This document shows, in pieces, positions 7,812 through 16,057 of a DNA stretch of 64,000 nt; the first letter of the stretch is position 1, and the number at the start of each line of letters is the position of its first letter. The position numbers were made by a program, and so were the translations under genes. The notes beneath the pieces are model-generated. The model saw nothing but the letters and a program-made list of their open reading frames with translations. It did no database searches and was not told the DNA's origin. The stretch comes from Actinoplanes siamensis (GTDB taxonomy: Bacteria > Actinomycetota > Actinomycetes > Mycobacteriales > Micromonosporaceae). The stretch covers positions 45,211-109,210 of the forward strand of contig NZ_BOMW01000045.1 in NCBI RefSeq assembly GCF_016862395.1. Reading direction: 5' to 3'.

Positions 7812-8762
7812 ATGCGGATCGTGGTCCTTACCGGGGGTATCGGCGGCGCCCGGTTCCTCGTCGGCGTGCGCGCGCACGCCCGTGCCATCGGCGCCGAGGT
7901 GACAGCTGTGGTCAACGTGGGCGACGACGTCCGGATGCACGGGCTGCAGATCTGCCCGGATCTGGACAGCGTGATGTACACGCTGGGCGGCGCCGCCGAC
8001 CCGGAGCGCGGCTGGGGCCGGGTCGGGGAGACCTGGGTCGTCAAGGAAGAGCTGGCGAAGTACGCGGTGGAGCCGTCCTGGTTCGGCCTCGGCGACAAGG
8101 ACACCGCCACCCACCTGGTGCGCACCACCATGCTGAGCGCGGGCTACCCGCTCTCCGCGGTCACCGCCGCGCTGTGCGAGCGCTGGCAGCCGGGCATCGG
8201 GATGCTGCCGGCCACCGACGACCGGCTGGAGACGCACGTCGTGGCCGACGTCGACGGCGAGCGCAAGGCGATCCACTTCCAGGAGTGGTGGGTGCGCCAC
8301 CGCGGCGACGTCCCGACGCACCGGTTCGTCTTCGTCGGCGCGGAGAACGCCAAGCCCGCGGCCGGGGTGCTGGACGCGCTCGGCCAGGCCGACGTGATCC
8401 TGCTGGCGCCGAGCAACCCGGTGGTCAGCATCGCGCCGATTCTGGCCGTCCAGCAGATCCGGGAGGCCGTGGCCGGCGGCCCGGCGCCGGTCGTCGGTGT
8501 CTCCCCGATCATCGGAGGTTCACCCGTGCGGGGCATGGCCGACAAGTGCCTGGCCACGCTCGGGGTGGAGGTCAGCGCGGCGGGCGTCGGCCGGATGTAC
8601 GGCCCGCGGCGCGACGGCGGCCTGCTCGACGGCTGGCTGGTCGACACGGCGGACGCCGGCACCGAGATCCCCGGGGTGGCCACCCGCGTGGTGCCGCTGT
8701 GGATGCGGGACGAGACCGCGACCGCCCGGATGGTCGCCGACGCGCTGGAGCTGGCCCGATGA
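7812..8762 (+). CDS. fbiA: FbiA/CofD, 2-phospho-L-lactate (phosphoenolpyruvate) transferase
   Basis: Joins FO to the phosphoenolpyruvyl or phospholactyl group of a guanosine-diphosphate donor, giving (dehydro-)F420-0. The 316-residue protein opens with the nucleotide-binding loop VLTGGIGGARFL (residues 4-15) and keeps CofD-family features VVNVGDD, DLDSVMYTLGG, GDKDTATHLVRT, LLAPSNPVVSI and SPIIGG. GAGAGG precedes the ATG. It is the first gene of fbiA-fbiB-NUDIX; its TGA overlaps the fbiB ATG (ATGA), implying translational coupling. The family assignment is firm; the exact donor in this organism is inferred. Confidence 0.95.
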   Translation: MRIVVLTGGIGGARFLVGVRAHARAIGAEVTAVVNVGDDVRMHGLQICPDLDSVMYTLGGAADPERGWGRVGETWVVKEELAKYAVEPSWFGLGDKDTATHLVRTTMLSAGYPLSAVTAALCERWQPGIGMLPATDDRLETHVVADVDGERKAIHFQEWWVRHRGDVPTHRFVFVGAENAKPAAGVLDALGQADVILLAPSNPVVSIAPILAVQQIREAVAGGPAPVVGVSPIIGGSPVRGMADKCLATLGVEVSAAGVGRMYGPRRDGGLLDGWLVDTADAGTEIPGVATRVVPLWMRDETATARMVADALELAR

Positions 8763-9769
8763 AGCTGGAGATCCTCCCGGTGCCGGGTATCGGCGACGTG
8801 ACGGCCGGCGACGACCTCGCCGGGCTGATCACCAGCGCCGCGCCGTGGCTGCGCGACGACGACGTGCTCGTGGTGACCAGCAAGATCGTGTCGAAGGCGG
8901 AGGGCCGGCTGGTCGAGGTGCCGGCCGACGGCCCGGAGCGCGACGAGGCCCGCCACCGTGTGCTGGAGTCGGAGACCGCCCGGGTGGTGGCCCGCCGCGG
9001 GCCGACCACGATCGTGCAGACCCGTCACGGGTTCGTGATGGCGGCGGCCGGCATCGACGCGTCGAACGTGGACAAGACCCATCTGGTGCTGCTGCCGGCC
9101 GACCCGGACGCTTCCGCGCGGCGGCTACGCGCCGACCTCGCCGCCCGCGGGCTGGACGTGGCCGTGATCGTCTCCGACACGATGGGCCGGGCCTGGCGCA
9201 ACGGCCTGACCGACGTGGCGCTGGGCGCCTCCGGGATCGACGCCCTGCTCGATCACCGGGGCGAGATCGACCCGTACGGGAACGAGTTGAATCTGACCCA
9301 GATGGCGATCGTCGACGAGCTCGCGGCCGCTGCGGAACTCGTCAAGGGCAAGTGCGACCAGGTGCCGGTGGCGGTGGTGCGCGGCTACCCGCGCCGGCGC
9401 GGCGACACCGATCGGGGAGTCTCTGTGCTGATCCGGGACGGCGAGAGCGACATGTTCAGCCTGGGCACCGCCGAGGCCCGGGTCGAGGGGCTGCGCGACG
9501 CCGCCCGGCTGGCCGGGGCCGGCGGCCCCTTCGAGCGCGATGCGGCCGACCGGGCCCTCGGCCTGGTCACCGGCCTGATCACGCCGGGCACCACGGTCAC
9601 CGCCGGCGCCGGCGTGCTGCGGATGACGCCGGCCGGGTCCGGGCCCGCCGACCTGATCCGGCTCGGCGCCGATGCCCACCGACTCCGCGCGGCCCTCGCC
9701 GCCGAAGGTCTGGCCAGCGGCATCGAGTTCGGCGACGACGCGGTGACGATCACGTTCGAGGGAGCATGA
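8759..9769 (+). CDS. fbiB: F420-0:gamma-glutamyl ligase FbiB/CofE, lacking the nitroreductase domain
   Basis: Adds gamma-linked glutamates to F420-0 using GTP. The 336 residues show a CofE domain to about residue 250: LVVTSKIVSKAEGR, GFVMAAAGIDASNVD, VIVSDTMGRAWRNGLTDVALG and NELNLTQMAIVDELA. Mycobacterial FbiB is about 448 residues with a C-terminal FMN nitroreductase-like domain that reduces dehydro-F420-0. Here only about 85 residues follow, with no recognisable flavin motif. The stop overlaps the NUDIX start (ATGA). Either another protein does the reduction or the donor is already reduced. Confidence 0.93.
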   Translation: MKLEILPVPGIGDVTAGDDLAGLITSAAPWLRDDDVLVVTSKIVSKAEGRLVEVPADGPERDEARHRVLESETARVVARRGPTTIVQTRHGFVMAAAGIDASNVDKTHLVLLPADPDASARRLRADLAARGLDVAVIVSDTMGRAWRNGLTDVALGASGIDALLDHRGEIDPYGNELNLTQMAIVDELAAAAELVKGKCDQVPVAVVRGYPRRRGDTDRGVSVLIRDGESDMFSLGTAEARVEGLRDAARLAGAGGPFERDAADRALGLVTGLITPGTTVTAGAGVLRMTPAGSGPADLIRLGADAHRLRAALAAEGLASGIEFGDDAVTITFEGA

Positions 9770-10326
9770 GCCTGTACGAGGACGCCGTGCGTGTCCTGAC
9801 CAGTTGGACAGCCACCTCCGACGCGGCGGAGGTGAACCGCAAGCGCACCCTCGGCCTGCTCGCCGACGGGCCGGTCGCGATGACCCGCGCGCACCGGGCC
9901 GGGCACGTCACGGCCAGCGCCCTGATCGTCGACGACGCCGGCCGGGTGCTGCTCTGCCTGCACGGCCGGCTCGGGCTGTGGATGCAGCTCGGCGGGCACT
10001 GCGAGGCCGGCGACGAGACCCTGGCGGCCGCGGCGCTGCGCGAGGCGACCGAGGAGTCCGGCATCGACGGGCTGCTCCTCGACCCGGAGCCGATCGACAT
10101 CGACGTCCACGAGGTGCGCTGCGGCGCCGCGGACGGAGCGCCGGCCGGGCCGTCGGTGCACTACGACGTCCGGTTCCTGCTGCGCGCCCCGGCCGGTGCG
10201 GTGGAGCGCGTCAGCGCGGAGTCGGCGGAGCTGGGCTGGTTCACCACCGAGGCGCTGCCCAGCCCGCTGGCCGCGGGCGTGGTGCAGCAGATCGGGCCGG
10301 CGAGGGCCCGCCTCGATCAGATGTAA
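9766..10326 (+). CDS. NUDIX hydrolase coupled to fbiAB
   Basis: Predicted to hydrolyse a nucleoside diphosphate linked to another group; substrate unknown. The 186-residue product has a NUDIX box at about residues 73-96 (GGHCEAGDE...REATEESGI). The REATEES core with its metal-binding glutamates is intact; the first Gly of the textbook motif is replaced by His, as in the GGHxE subfamily. Its ATG overlaps the fbiB stop, so it is made with the F420 enzymes and may act on a nucleotide side product. Its last 10 bases overlap the end of the convergent pyrophosphorylase gene. Confidence 0.9.
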   Translation: MSLYEDAVRVLTSWTATSDAAEVNRKRTLGLLADGPVAMTRAHRAGHVTASALIVDDAGRVLLCLHGRLGLWMQLGGHCEAGDETLAAAALREATEESGIDGLLLDPEPIDIDVHEVRCGAADGAPAGPSVHYDVRFLLRAPAGAVERVSAESAELGWFTTEALPSPLAAGVVQQIGPARARLDQM

Positions 10327-11435
10327 CCGTGCTGGCCCAGCTCCTTGAGCTGATCGACCAGGTGCTTGACCTCCTGCGCGCGCTCGCGCGGGCAGATCAG
10401 CACGGCGTCCGCGGTGTCGACGATGACCAGGTCGCGGACGCCCATGGCGGCCACCAGACGGCCCGAGCCGGGCACCACGACCAGGTTCTCCGTGTCGCGC
10501 AGCAACACGGTGGGCCGGTCCGCGGTGATGTCGTGGCCGACCACCACGTTGCCGGCCGGGTCGGCGGTGAGCACCTCGCCCAGGGTGTGGAAGTCGCCGA
10601 CGTCGTTCCACCCGAAGTCGCCCGGGACCGTGGCGACCCGGCCGGCCGAGGCCGCGCCCTCCATCACCGCGTAATCCACCGAGATGCGCGGCAGGGTCGG
10701 CCAGACCTCGCCGAGCACCTCCTCCTGCTCGGTGGTGCCCCACGCCTGGGCGATCCGGCTCACCCCGGCGGCCAGTTGGGGCTGCTGCCTGGCCAACTCG
10801 GCCAGGAACACGTCGACCCGCCAGACGAACATGCCGGCGTTCCACAGGTAGTTGCCGGACTTCACGTACGCCTCGGCCACGTCGTACGACGGCTTCTCCT
10901 TGAATTCCTCGACCCGAAGGATCGGGCCCTCGCGCAGCTCGGGGCCGCAGTGGAGGTAGCCGTACCCGGTCTCCGGCCGGGTCGGGGTGATGCCGAGCGT
11001 CATCAGCAGGCCGTCCCGCGCGCCCACCGCGGCCCTGCGGATCACGGAGGCGAACTCCTCCTTGTCGGTGATCAGGTGGTCCGACGCGAAAGAGCCCATC
11101 ACCGCCTCCGGGTCGCGGCGCGCGATCACCGCGGCGGCCAGCGCGATCGCCGCGCAGGAGTCCCGCGGCGACGGTTCGACCAGGACGTTCTCCTCCGGCA
11201 TCGCGGACAGCTGGCGGGAGACCGCGGCGGCGTGCGCCACCCCGGTCACCACGAACACCCGCTCGGGCGTGGTCAGCGTGTCCAACCGGTCCACCGTGGC
11301 CTGCAGCAGGGAGGCCTCGGTCCCGGTGAGCGGGTGCAGGAACTTGGGATGACCGGCGCGGGACAGCGGCCATAGGCGGGTTCCGGTGCCACCCGCCAGA
11401 ACCACTCCGTACAGCACATTCTGTTCGTCGCTCAT
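10317..11435 (-). CDS. Mannose-1-phosphate guanylyltransferase
   Basis: Makes GDP-mannose from mannose-1-phosphate and GTP in the cytosol, feeding mannosylated lipids, glycoproteins and glycans. The 372-residue protein begins with the nucleotidyltransferase signature VVLAGGTGTRLWPLSR (about residues 10-25), followed by PKFLHPLTG. Further features are DHLI near 115 and VEEFKEKPSYD near 180. There is no phosphomannose isomerase domain, so it is the monofunctional form. ATG at 11435 is preferred to an upstream codon because the family N-terminus starts here. It corresponds in position to mycobacterial Rv3264c. Confidence 0.93.
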   Translation of the reverse strand: MSDEQNVLYGVVLAGGTGTRLWPLSRAGHPKFLHPLTGTEASLLQATVDRLDTLTTPERVFVVTGVAHAAAVSRQLSAMPEENVLVEPSPRDSCAAIALAAAVIARRDPEAVMGSFASDHLITDKEEFASVIRRAAVGARDGLLMTLGITPTRPETGYGYLHCGPELREGPILRVEEFKEKPSYDVAEAYVKSGNYLWNAGMFVWRVDVFLAELARQQPQLAAGVSRIAQAWGTTEQEEVLGEVWPTLPRISVDYAVMEGAASAGRVATVPGDFGWNDVGDFHTLGEVLTADPAGNVVVGHDITADRPTVLLRDTENLVVVPGSGRLVAAMGVRDLVIVDTADAVLICPRERAQEVKHLVDQLKELGQHGYI

Positions 11436-11457
11436 GCGCGCAGAGTTTAGTGGAGGC

Positions 11458-12603
11458 TCAGACCGCAACCCGATTCCACGTTGTCACATGTACTTCCGCG
11501 CTCGACGCCCAGGTGAATTCTTTCGCCCGATCGAAGCCGGCCTTGGCGAGGGTCTGCCGGCGCTGCTCGTCGTGCAGTAGGTCGGCCAGGTCCTCGGCGA
11601 TCCGCTCCGGGGCCTCGGTCGTGTAGGCCACCGCGTCGCCGCCGACCTCGGGCAGCGAGAGGCGCGGCGTGGTGAGCACCGGGGTGCCGCAGGCCATCGC
11701 CTCCAGGATGGGCAGGCCGAAACCCTCACCGAACGAGGGATAACACGCGACCAGGGCGCCGCCCAGGAAACCGGGCAGATCGGTGTAGCGCAGATAACCG
11801 GGGCGCAGCAGCCGCAGGCGCGACGGCACCTCGGCGACCGCCCGGTCGATGTCGTCGTCGTGCCCCTGACCACCGGCGATCACCAGGGCCGGCGGGTGCG
11901 GCCAGTCGGCGACCGCGCGGGCCCAGCCGCGGATCAGGTTCGGCACGTTCTTCCGGGGCTCCTTGGCGCCGACGAACGCGACGTAACCGGAGTCGCCGAG
12001 GCCCAGCCGGGCGCGGACCCGGGCCTTCTCCTCCTCGCTGGGCAGGTGGAAGGCGGTCTGGTCGACCCCGTGGTACGCCACGTCGATCCTGGTGGGGTCG
12101 GCGTCGAGCAGCCGGATCAGCTCGTCGCGGGTGGCCTTGCTGGGCACGATCACCCGGGCGGCCCGGCGCAGCGACGTCTTGATCGCGCTGCGGAAGAACG
12201 TCCGCTTGGTGTTGTCGTAGTGCTCCGGCTCGGTGAAGAACGTCGCGTCGTGGACGGTCACCGTGACCGGACAGCTCGCCCGCAGCGGGCAGGTGTAGAA
12301 CGGCGAGTGCAGCACCTGGGCGCCGACCTGCTGGGCGAGCAGCGGCAGACCGGTCTGCTCCCAGGCGAGCCGGGCGGGCCGGTGCGCGATGGCCGCCGGG
12401 CCCGGGATCACCTCGGCGTCCGGGAGCATCCGGCGGTAACGCTCCGCATCCGAACGCTGGGCGACAACGGCCAGGTTCGAACGCTCGGGGCCCAGCAGCG
12501 CAAGGGCGCCGAGCAATCCGTCGACATATCTGCCGACACCACCTCTGTCGGCGGGCACACTAGTGGCGTCGACCAGCACTCGCGGGGGGCGACCGGGGGT
12601 CAC
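11458..12603 (-). CDS. GT4-family glycosyltransferase
   Basis: Predicted retaining glycosyltransferase of the GT-B fold that moves a sugar from a nucleotide donor, GDP-mannose being plausible from the neighbour. The 381-residue product shows GGVGRYVDGLLGAL (N-terminal acceptor domain), PSKATRDEL, FVGAKEPRKNVPNLI (start of the donor domain) and YPSFGEGFGLPILEAMACG, the E-x7-E donor motif. GTG at 12603 is chosen because AAGGAG stands 8 bases upstream. It lies directly upstream of the pyrophosphorylase with a 22-base gap, so the two are probably one operon for a mannose-containing glycan. The exact product is unknown. Confidence 0.9.
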   Translation of the reverse strand: MTPGRPPRVLVDATSVPADRGGVGRYVDGLLGALALLGPERSNLAVVAQRSDAERYRRMLPDAEVIPGPAAIAHRPARLAWEQTGLPLLAQQVGAQVLHSPFYTCPLRASCPVTVTVHDATFFTEPEHYDNTKRTFFRSAIKTSLRRAARVIVPSKATRDELIRLLDADPTRIDVAYHGVDQTAFHLPSEEEKARVRARLGLGDSGYVAFVGAKEPRKNVPNLIRGWARAVADWPHPPALVIAGGQGHDDDIDRAVAEVPSRLRLLRPGYLRYTDLPGFLGGALVACYPSFGEGFGLPILEAMACGTPVLTTPRLSLPEVGGDAVAYTTEAPERIAEDLADLLHDEQRRQTLAKAGFDRAKEFTWASSAEVHVTTWNRVAV

Positions 12604-12793
12604 GAGGCATCTCCTTGGCGTCTCTGACGTACCGATGCTGCGGTGTAACTCGGGCGCCGTGGGTCGGCGGCGTCCACCACGAGCGTACGCCCGGAAGGCT
12701 TCCGGCAAGTGTCCGCGACGCCGGTGGTTGCCTTACGTTGCCGTAATCGAGGCCGGATGGATGCACCGGCACGATCACACAGAGTGACCCACC

Positions 12794-12799
12794 TAGGCT
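12794..12799 (+). promoter_or_regulatory. Likely -10 element TAGGCT of the TIGR03089 gene
   Basis: TAGGCT lies 8 bases before the ATG at 12808, leaving at most a one- or two-base leader. No ribosome binding site is visible. Confidence 0.4.
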
Positions 12800-12807
12800 G
12801 AAGCACG

Positions 12808-13545
12808 ATGAACACCACTATTCCCCAGGCGTTCGCGGGCTGGGTCCGGCACGATCCGGCCGCGCCCCTGCTGACCTGGTACGACGACGCCACCGGCGAC
12901 CGCACCGAGCTCTCCGGCGCGACCCTGGACAACTGGGTGTCCAAGACCGCCAACCTGCTGGTCGACGGCGTGGGCCTGGGGCACGGCGACAGCGTCGCCC
13001 TGCTGCTGCCGCCGCACTGGCAGACCGCGGCGATCCTGCTCGGCGTGTCGGCCGCCGGCCTCGCCGCCGACCTGGCCGATCTGGGCGGTGACCCGCAGCC
13101 GGTGGAGGCGCTGTTCACCACCCCGGAGCGGGTCGACCAGGCGGCCGCCTGGGCCACCGCTGACCGGTTCGCGACCGGCCTGCTCCCGCTGGCCATGCCG
13201 CTGCGCGAGCTGCCGGCCGGATATGCGGACTTCGTCACCGAGGTGCGCAACCACGGCGATCACTTCCGCGGCGAGCCGGTCGCGCCGGCCGACCGGGCGT
13301 TCGCCGGCCCGATCGAACTCAGCCACGCGGACGCGCTGGCCGCCGCGGAGGACCGGGCCGCGCAGCTCGGCTTCGGCGCCGGCGACCGGGTGCTGATCGA
13401 CGTCGCGATCCACCCGGACCCGGTGGACTGGCTGCTGGCGCCGCTCGTGGTGGGCGCCTCCGCGGTGCTCTGCGCGAACCTGGACGAGAGCCGGCTGGAC
13501 GCCCGCGCCACCGCGGAGAAGGTCAGTCTGGTCCTGGCCGTGTGA
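12808..13545 (+). CDS. TIGR03089 family protein (adenylate-forming-enzyme-like fragment)
   Basis: Function unknown. The 245-residue actinobacterial protein resembles the N-terminal part of acyl-CoA synthetases (TWYDDATGDRTELSGATLDNWVSKTANLLVD near residues 23-53, GDSVALLLPPHWQTAAILLG near 65-84). It lacks the ATP-binding and catalytic C-terminal segments, so it is not expected to be an active ligase. The same family occurs near the WhiB2/FbiAB region in mycobacteria (Rv3268 neighbourhood, recalled). Its end overlaps the convergent acetoacetyl-CoA synthetase by 23 bases. Confidence 0.85.
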   Translation: MNTTIPQAFAGWVRHDPAAPLLTWYDDATGDRTELSGATLDNWVSKTANLLVDGVGLGHGDSVALLLPPHWQTAAILLGVSAAGLAADLADLGGDPQPVEALFTTPERVDQAAAWATADRFATGLLPLAMPLRELPAGYADFVTEVRNHGDHFRGEPVAPADRAFAGPIELSHADALAAAEDRAAQLGFGAGDRVLIDVAIHPDPVDWLLAPLVVGASAVLCANLDESRLDARATAEKVSLVLAV

Positions 13546-15478
13546 CCGCCCGCTCCCGGGCCAGCTCGGCGAACGCGGTCAGCGACTCCGGGTTGGCCAG
13601 GGCGCCCCGGGCCGCGGCCGACTCCACGGGCGTCCCGGTGAGGATGCGCTTCACCGGGACCTCCAGCTTCTTGGCGGACAGGGTGCGGGGCACCGCCCGT
13701 ACCGCGTAGATCTGGTCCGGAACGTGCCGCGGCGACAGCGAGCCGCGCAGCTCCCGCGCGATCTTCGCGCGCAACGCGTCGTCGACCTCGCCACCGTCCG
13801 CCGGGACCACGAAGAGCAGCAGCTCGCCGTTCGGATCGCCGGCCTTGTCCAGGTGCACCACCAGCGCTTCGGCGATCTCCGGCAGGCCCTCCACCACGGA
13901 GTAAAACTCCGAGGTGCCGAGCCGGACGCCGCCCCGGTTCAGGGTGGCGTCCGAGCGGCCGGTGATCACGCAGGCGCCGTCCGCGCCGATGGTGATCCAG
14001 TCGCCGTGCCGCCAGACGCCGGGGAAGACGCCGAAGTACGCCTCGCGGTAGCGCGAGCCGTCCGGATCGTTCCAGAAGCCGACAGGCATGCTCGGCATCG
14101 GCGCGGTGATCACCAGCTCGCCCAGCTCGCCGACGACCGGCTCGCCCGCCGGGTCGTAGGCCTCGACGCGGGCGCCCAGGCTGCGGCCGGAGATCACGCC
14201 GGCGCGCACCGGGAGCAGCGGTGCGCCGCCGACGAAGCCGGTGCAGACGTCGGTGCCGCCGGACAGCGACAGCAGTTGCAGGTCGCGGCCGACCGCCTCG
14301 TACACCCAGGCGAAGCCCTCCGGCGGTAGCGGCGCGCCAGTCGAACCGACGCCCTTGAGGGTCTTGTCCGGCCGCAGACCGGCCTTGCGGCAGGCCATCA
14401 GGAAGGGCGCCGACGTGCCGAAATACGTGATCCCGGCGGTGTCCACCAGATCCCAGAGGGTGTGCAGGCCCGGCCAGCCCGGGTTGCCGTCGAACAGCAC
14501 GATGGCGGCGCCCACCGCGGGGCCGCTGACCAGGTAGTTCCACATCATCCAGCCGGTGGTGGTGAACCAGAAGAACCGGTCGGACGGACCCAGGTCGTGG
14601 TGCAGCGCGAGGATCTTGAGGTGCTCCAGGAGGATGCCGCCGTGTCCGTGCACGATCGGCTTGGGCAGGCCGGTGGTGCCGGAGCTGTAGAGGACGTAGA
14701 GCGGGTGGTCGAAGGGGACCGGCTCGAAGGCGAGCTCGTCCGGGCCGGTCAGCTCGGAGAAATCCTCCTCCTCCGCCAGATGGCCGATGGTGATGACGTG
14801 CTCGACCGACGGCAACGACGCACGGATCTTCTCGACCTCGGCACGCCTGTCGACGGACTTGTCCCCGTATCGGTAGCCGTCGACCGCGACCAGCACCTTC
14901 GGCTCGATCTGGCTCCAGCGGTCGATCACGCTGCGCGACCCGAACTCCGGCGCACAGGACGAGAAGATCGCGCCGAGGCTCGCGGTGGCCAGCATCAGCG
15001 CGTACGTCTCCGGGATGTTCGGCGCGTAGGCCGCGACCCGGTCGCCCCTGCCGACTCCGCGGGCTTTCAGCCCGGCACGCACGCGCCGCACCTGCTCCCG
15101 CAACTGCCGCGCGGTCCAGGTGATCGCCTCGCGGGATTGGGAGTACGCCAGCACGGCCGGCTCGTCGTCCCCGATCCCGGGCATGCGCAGCACGTTCTCC
15201 GCGTAGTTGAGCGTGGCGCCGGGGAACCACCGCACCCCGGGCATCTCCGCGCCGTCGAGCACCGCGGCCGGCGGGTCGTGCGCGACGACGTCGAAGTACT
15301 CCCAGATCGAACCCCAGAACCCGGAGAGATCGGTGACCGACCACTCCCACAGGGCGGCGTAGTCCGCGAACGTCAGCCCGCGCTCCCGCTCCAGCCAAGC
15401 CAGATAGTCGCCGATCCGCGAGGTCTGCCGGGCATCCGCCGGCGGCTCCCAGAGGACTGTGCCCGTCGTCACCGTCAT
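13523..15478 (-). CDS. aacS: Acetoacetyl-CoA synthetase (acetoacetate-CoA ligase)
   Basis: Activates acetoacetate (or a related short acid) to its CoA ester with ATP, in the cytosol. The 651-residue protein is full length. It has the acetyl-CoA-synthetase-type N-terminus (WEWSVTDLSGFWGSIWEYFDV), the AMP-binding loop YSSGTTGLPKPIVHGHGG near residue 270, SLSGGTDVCTGF near 410 and the C-terminal VPRTLSAKKLEVPVKRIL, with the lysine that is the catalytic and acetylation site in this superfamily. The ATG at 15478 is preferred because TAGGGT stands 6 bases before it; a GTG two codons upstream abuts the hexamer. The thioesterase gene lies just upstream. Confidence 0.93.
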   Translation of the reverse strand: MTVTTGTVLWEPPADARQTSRIGDYLAWLERERGLTFADYAALWEWSVTDLSGFWGSIWEYFDVVAHDPPAAVLDGAEMPGVRWFPGATLNYAENVLRMPGIGDDEPAVLAYSQSREAITWTARQLREQVRRVRAGLKARGVGRGDRVAAYAPNIPETYALMLATASLGAIFSSCAPEFGSRSVIDRWSQIEPKVLVAVDGYRYGDKSVDRRAEVEKIRASLPSVEHVITIGHLAEEEDFSELTGPDELAFEPVPFDHPLYVLYSSGTTGLPKPIVHGHGGILLEHLKILALHHDLGPSDRFFWFTTTGWMMWNYLVSGPAVGAAIVLFDGNPGWPGLHTLWDLVDTAGITYFGTSAPFLMACRKAGLRPDKTLKGVGSTGAPLPPEGFAWVYEAVGRDLQLLSLSGGTDVCTGFVGGAPLLPVRAGVISGRSLGARVEAYDPAGEPVVGELGELVITAPMPSMPVGFWNDPDGSRYREAYFGVFPGVWRHGDWITIGADGACVITGRSDATLNRGGVRLGTSEFYSVVEGLPEIAEALVVHLDKAGDPNGELLLFVVPADGGEVDDALRAKIARELRGSLSPRHVPDQIYAVRAVPRTLSAKKLEVPVKRILTGTPVESAAARGALANPESLTAFAELARERAVTRPGPD

Positions 15479-15484
15479 GCGCAC

Positions 15485-15490
15485 ACCCTA
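15485..15490 (-). promoter_or_regulatory. Likely -10 element TAGGGT of aacS
   Basis: TAGGGT, six bases, then the ATG at 15478. It overlaps the 16-base gap after the thioesterase stop, so aacS has its own promoter. Confidence 0.45.
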
Positions 15491-15494
15491 ACGT

Positions 15495-15998
15495 TCATTC
15501 AGCCCGAGCCTTCTGGATGGCCGCGCGGCGGGCCAGCCGATGGTCACGGCGGATCAAAGCCTCCTTGAACCGGCGCCTGTCGTCCATGTCGTCCGGCAAC
15601 ACAGGAGGGACCGGACGGGGGTTGCCGGCCACATCGACAGCGACGAAGACCAGGTAGGCGGTGGCCACCCGGATCGGGTCGCCGACCGCGTCCCAGCGCT
15701 CCCCGGTCACCTTGACGCCGACCTCCATGGAGCTCGTGCCGGTCCAGTTCACCTGCGCGTACGCGTGCACCAGGTCGCCCACCCGGACCGGCTCCAGGAA
15801 CACGATCTCGTCGATCGCCGCGGTGACCGCGGTCCCCCCGCTGTGCCGTGCCGCCGCCGCGCCGGCCACGTCGTCGACGAACTTCATCAGCACGCCGCCG
15901 TGCACCGTCCCGTACAGGTTCACGTCCACCGCAGTCATGATCTTGCTGAGCGTGACGCGGCTGTGCGCGGTCGGTCGCCCCGGGAGTTGTTCATCCAT
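15495..15998 (-). CDS. Acyl-CoA thioesterase, hotdog fold
   Basis: Predicted to hydrolyse acyl-CoA thioesters in the cytosol. The 167-residue product is a single-hotdog ACOT-type enzyme: MTAVDVNLYGTVHGGVLMKFVDD (N-x-xGxxHGG turn and catalytic-helix region) near residues 21-43, then EIVFLEPVRVGDLVHAYAQV and the strand SSMEVGVKVTGE. TAGGGT lies exactly 6 bases before the ATG, so a leaderless transcript is likely. It precedes aacS on the same strand and could recycle CoA in the same metabolism; that link is inference from position. Confidence 0.9.
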   Translation of the reverse strand: MDEQLPGRPTAHSRVTLSKIMTAVDVNLYGTVHGGVLMKFVDDVAGAAAARHSGGTAVTAAIDEIVFLEPVRVGDLVHAYAQVNWTGTSSMEVGVKVTGERWDAVGDPIRVATAYLVFVAVDVAGNPRPVPPVLPDDMDDRRRFKEALIRRDHRLARRAAIQKARAE

Positions 15999-16004
15999 AT
16001 CGGC

Positions 16005-16010
16005 ACCCTA
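16005..16010 (-). promoter_or_regulatory. Likely -10 element TAGGGT of the thioesterase gene
   Basis: TAGGGT, six bases, then the ATG at 15998. Confidence 0.45.
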
Positions 16011-16057
16011 CGACGCGTTTGGCGGGAGATTGCCGTCGCGAGGTACCGTGCCGGATC

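Noticed and set aside
13260..15398. 712-codon minus-strand frame overlapping the acetoacetyl-CoA synthetase
   Set aside because: Arg/Gly-rich translation with no motif; it is a second frame of aacS.
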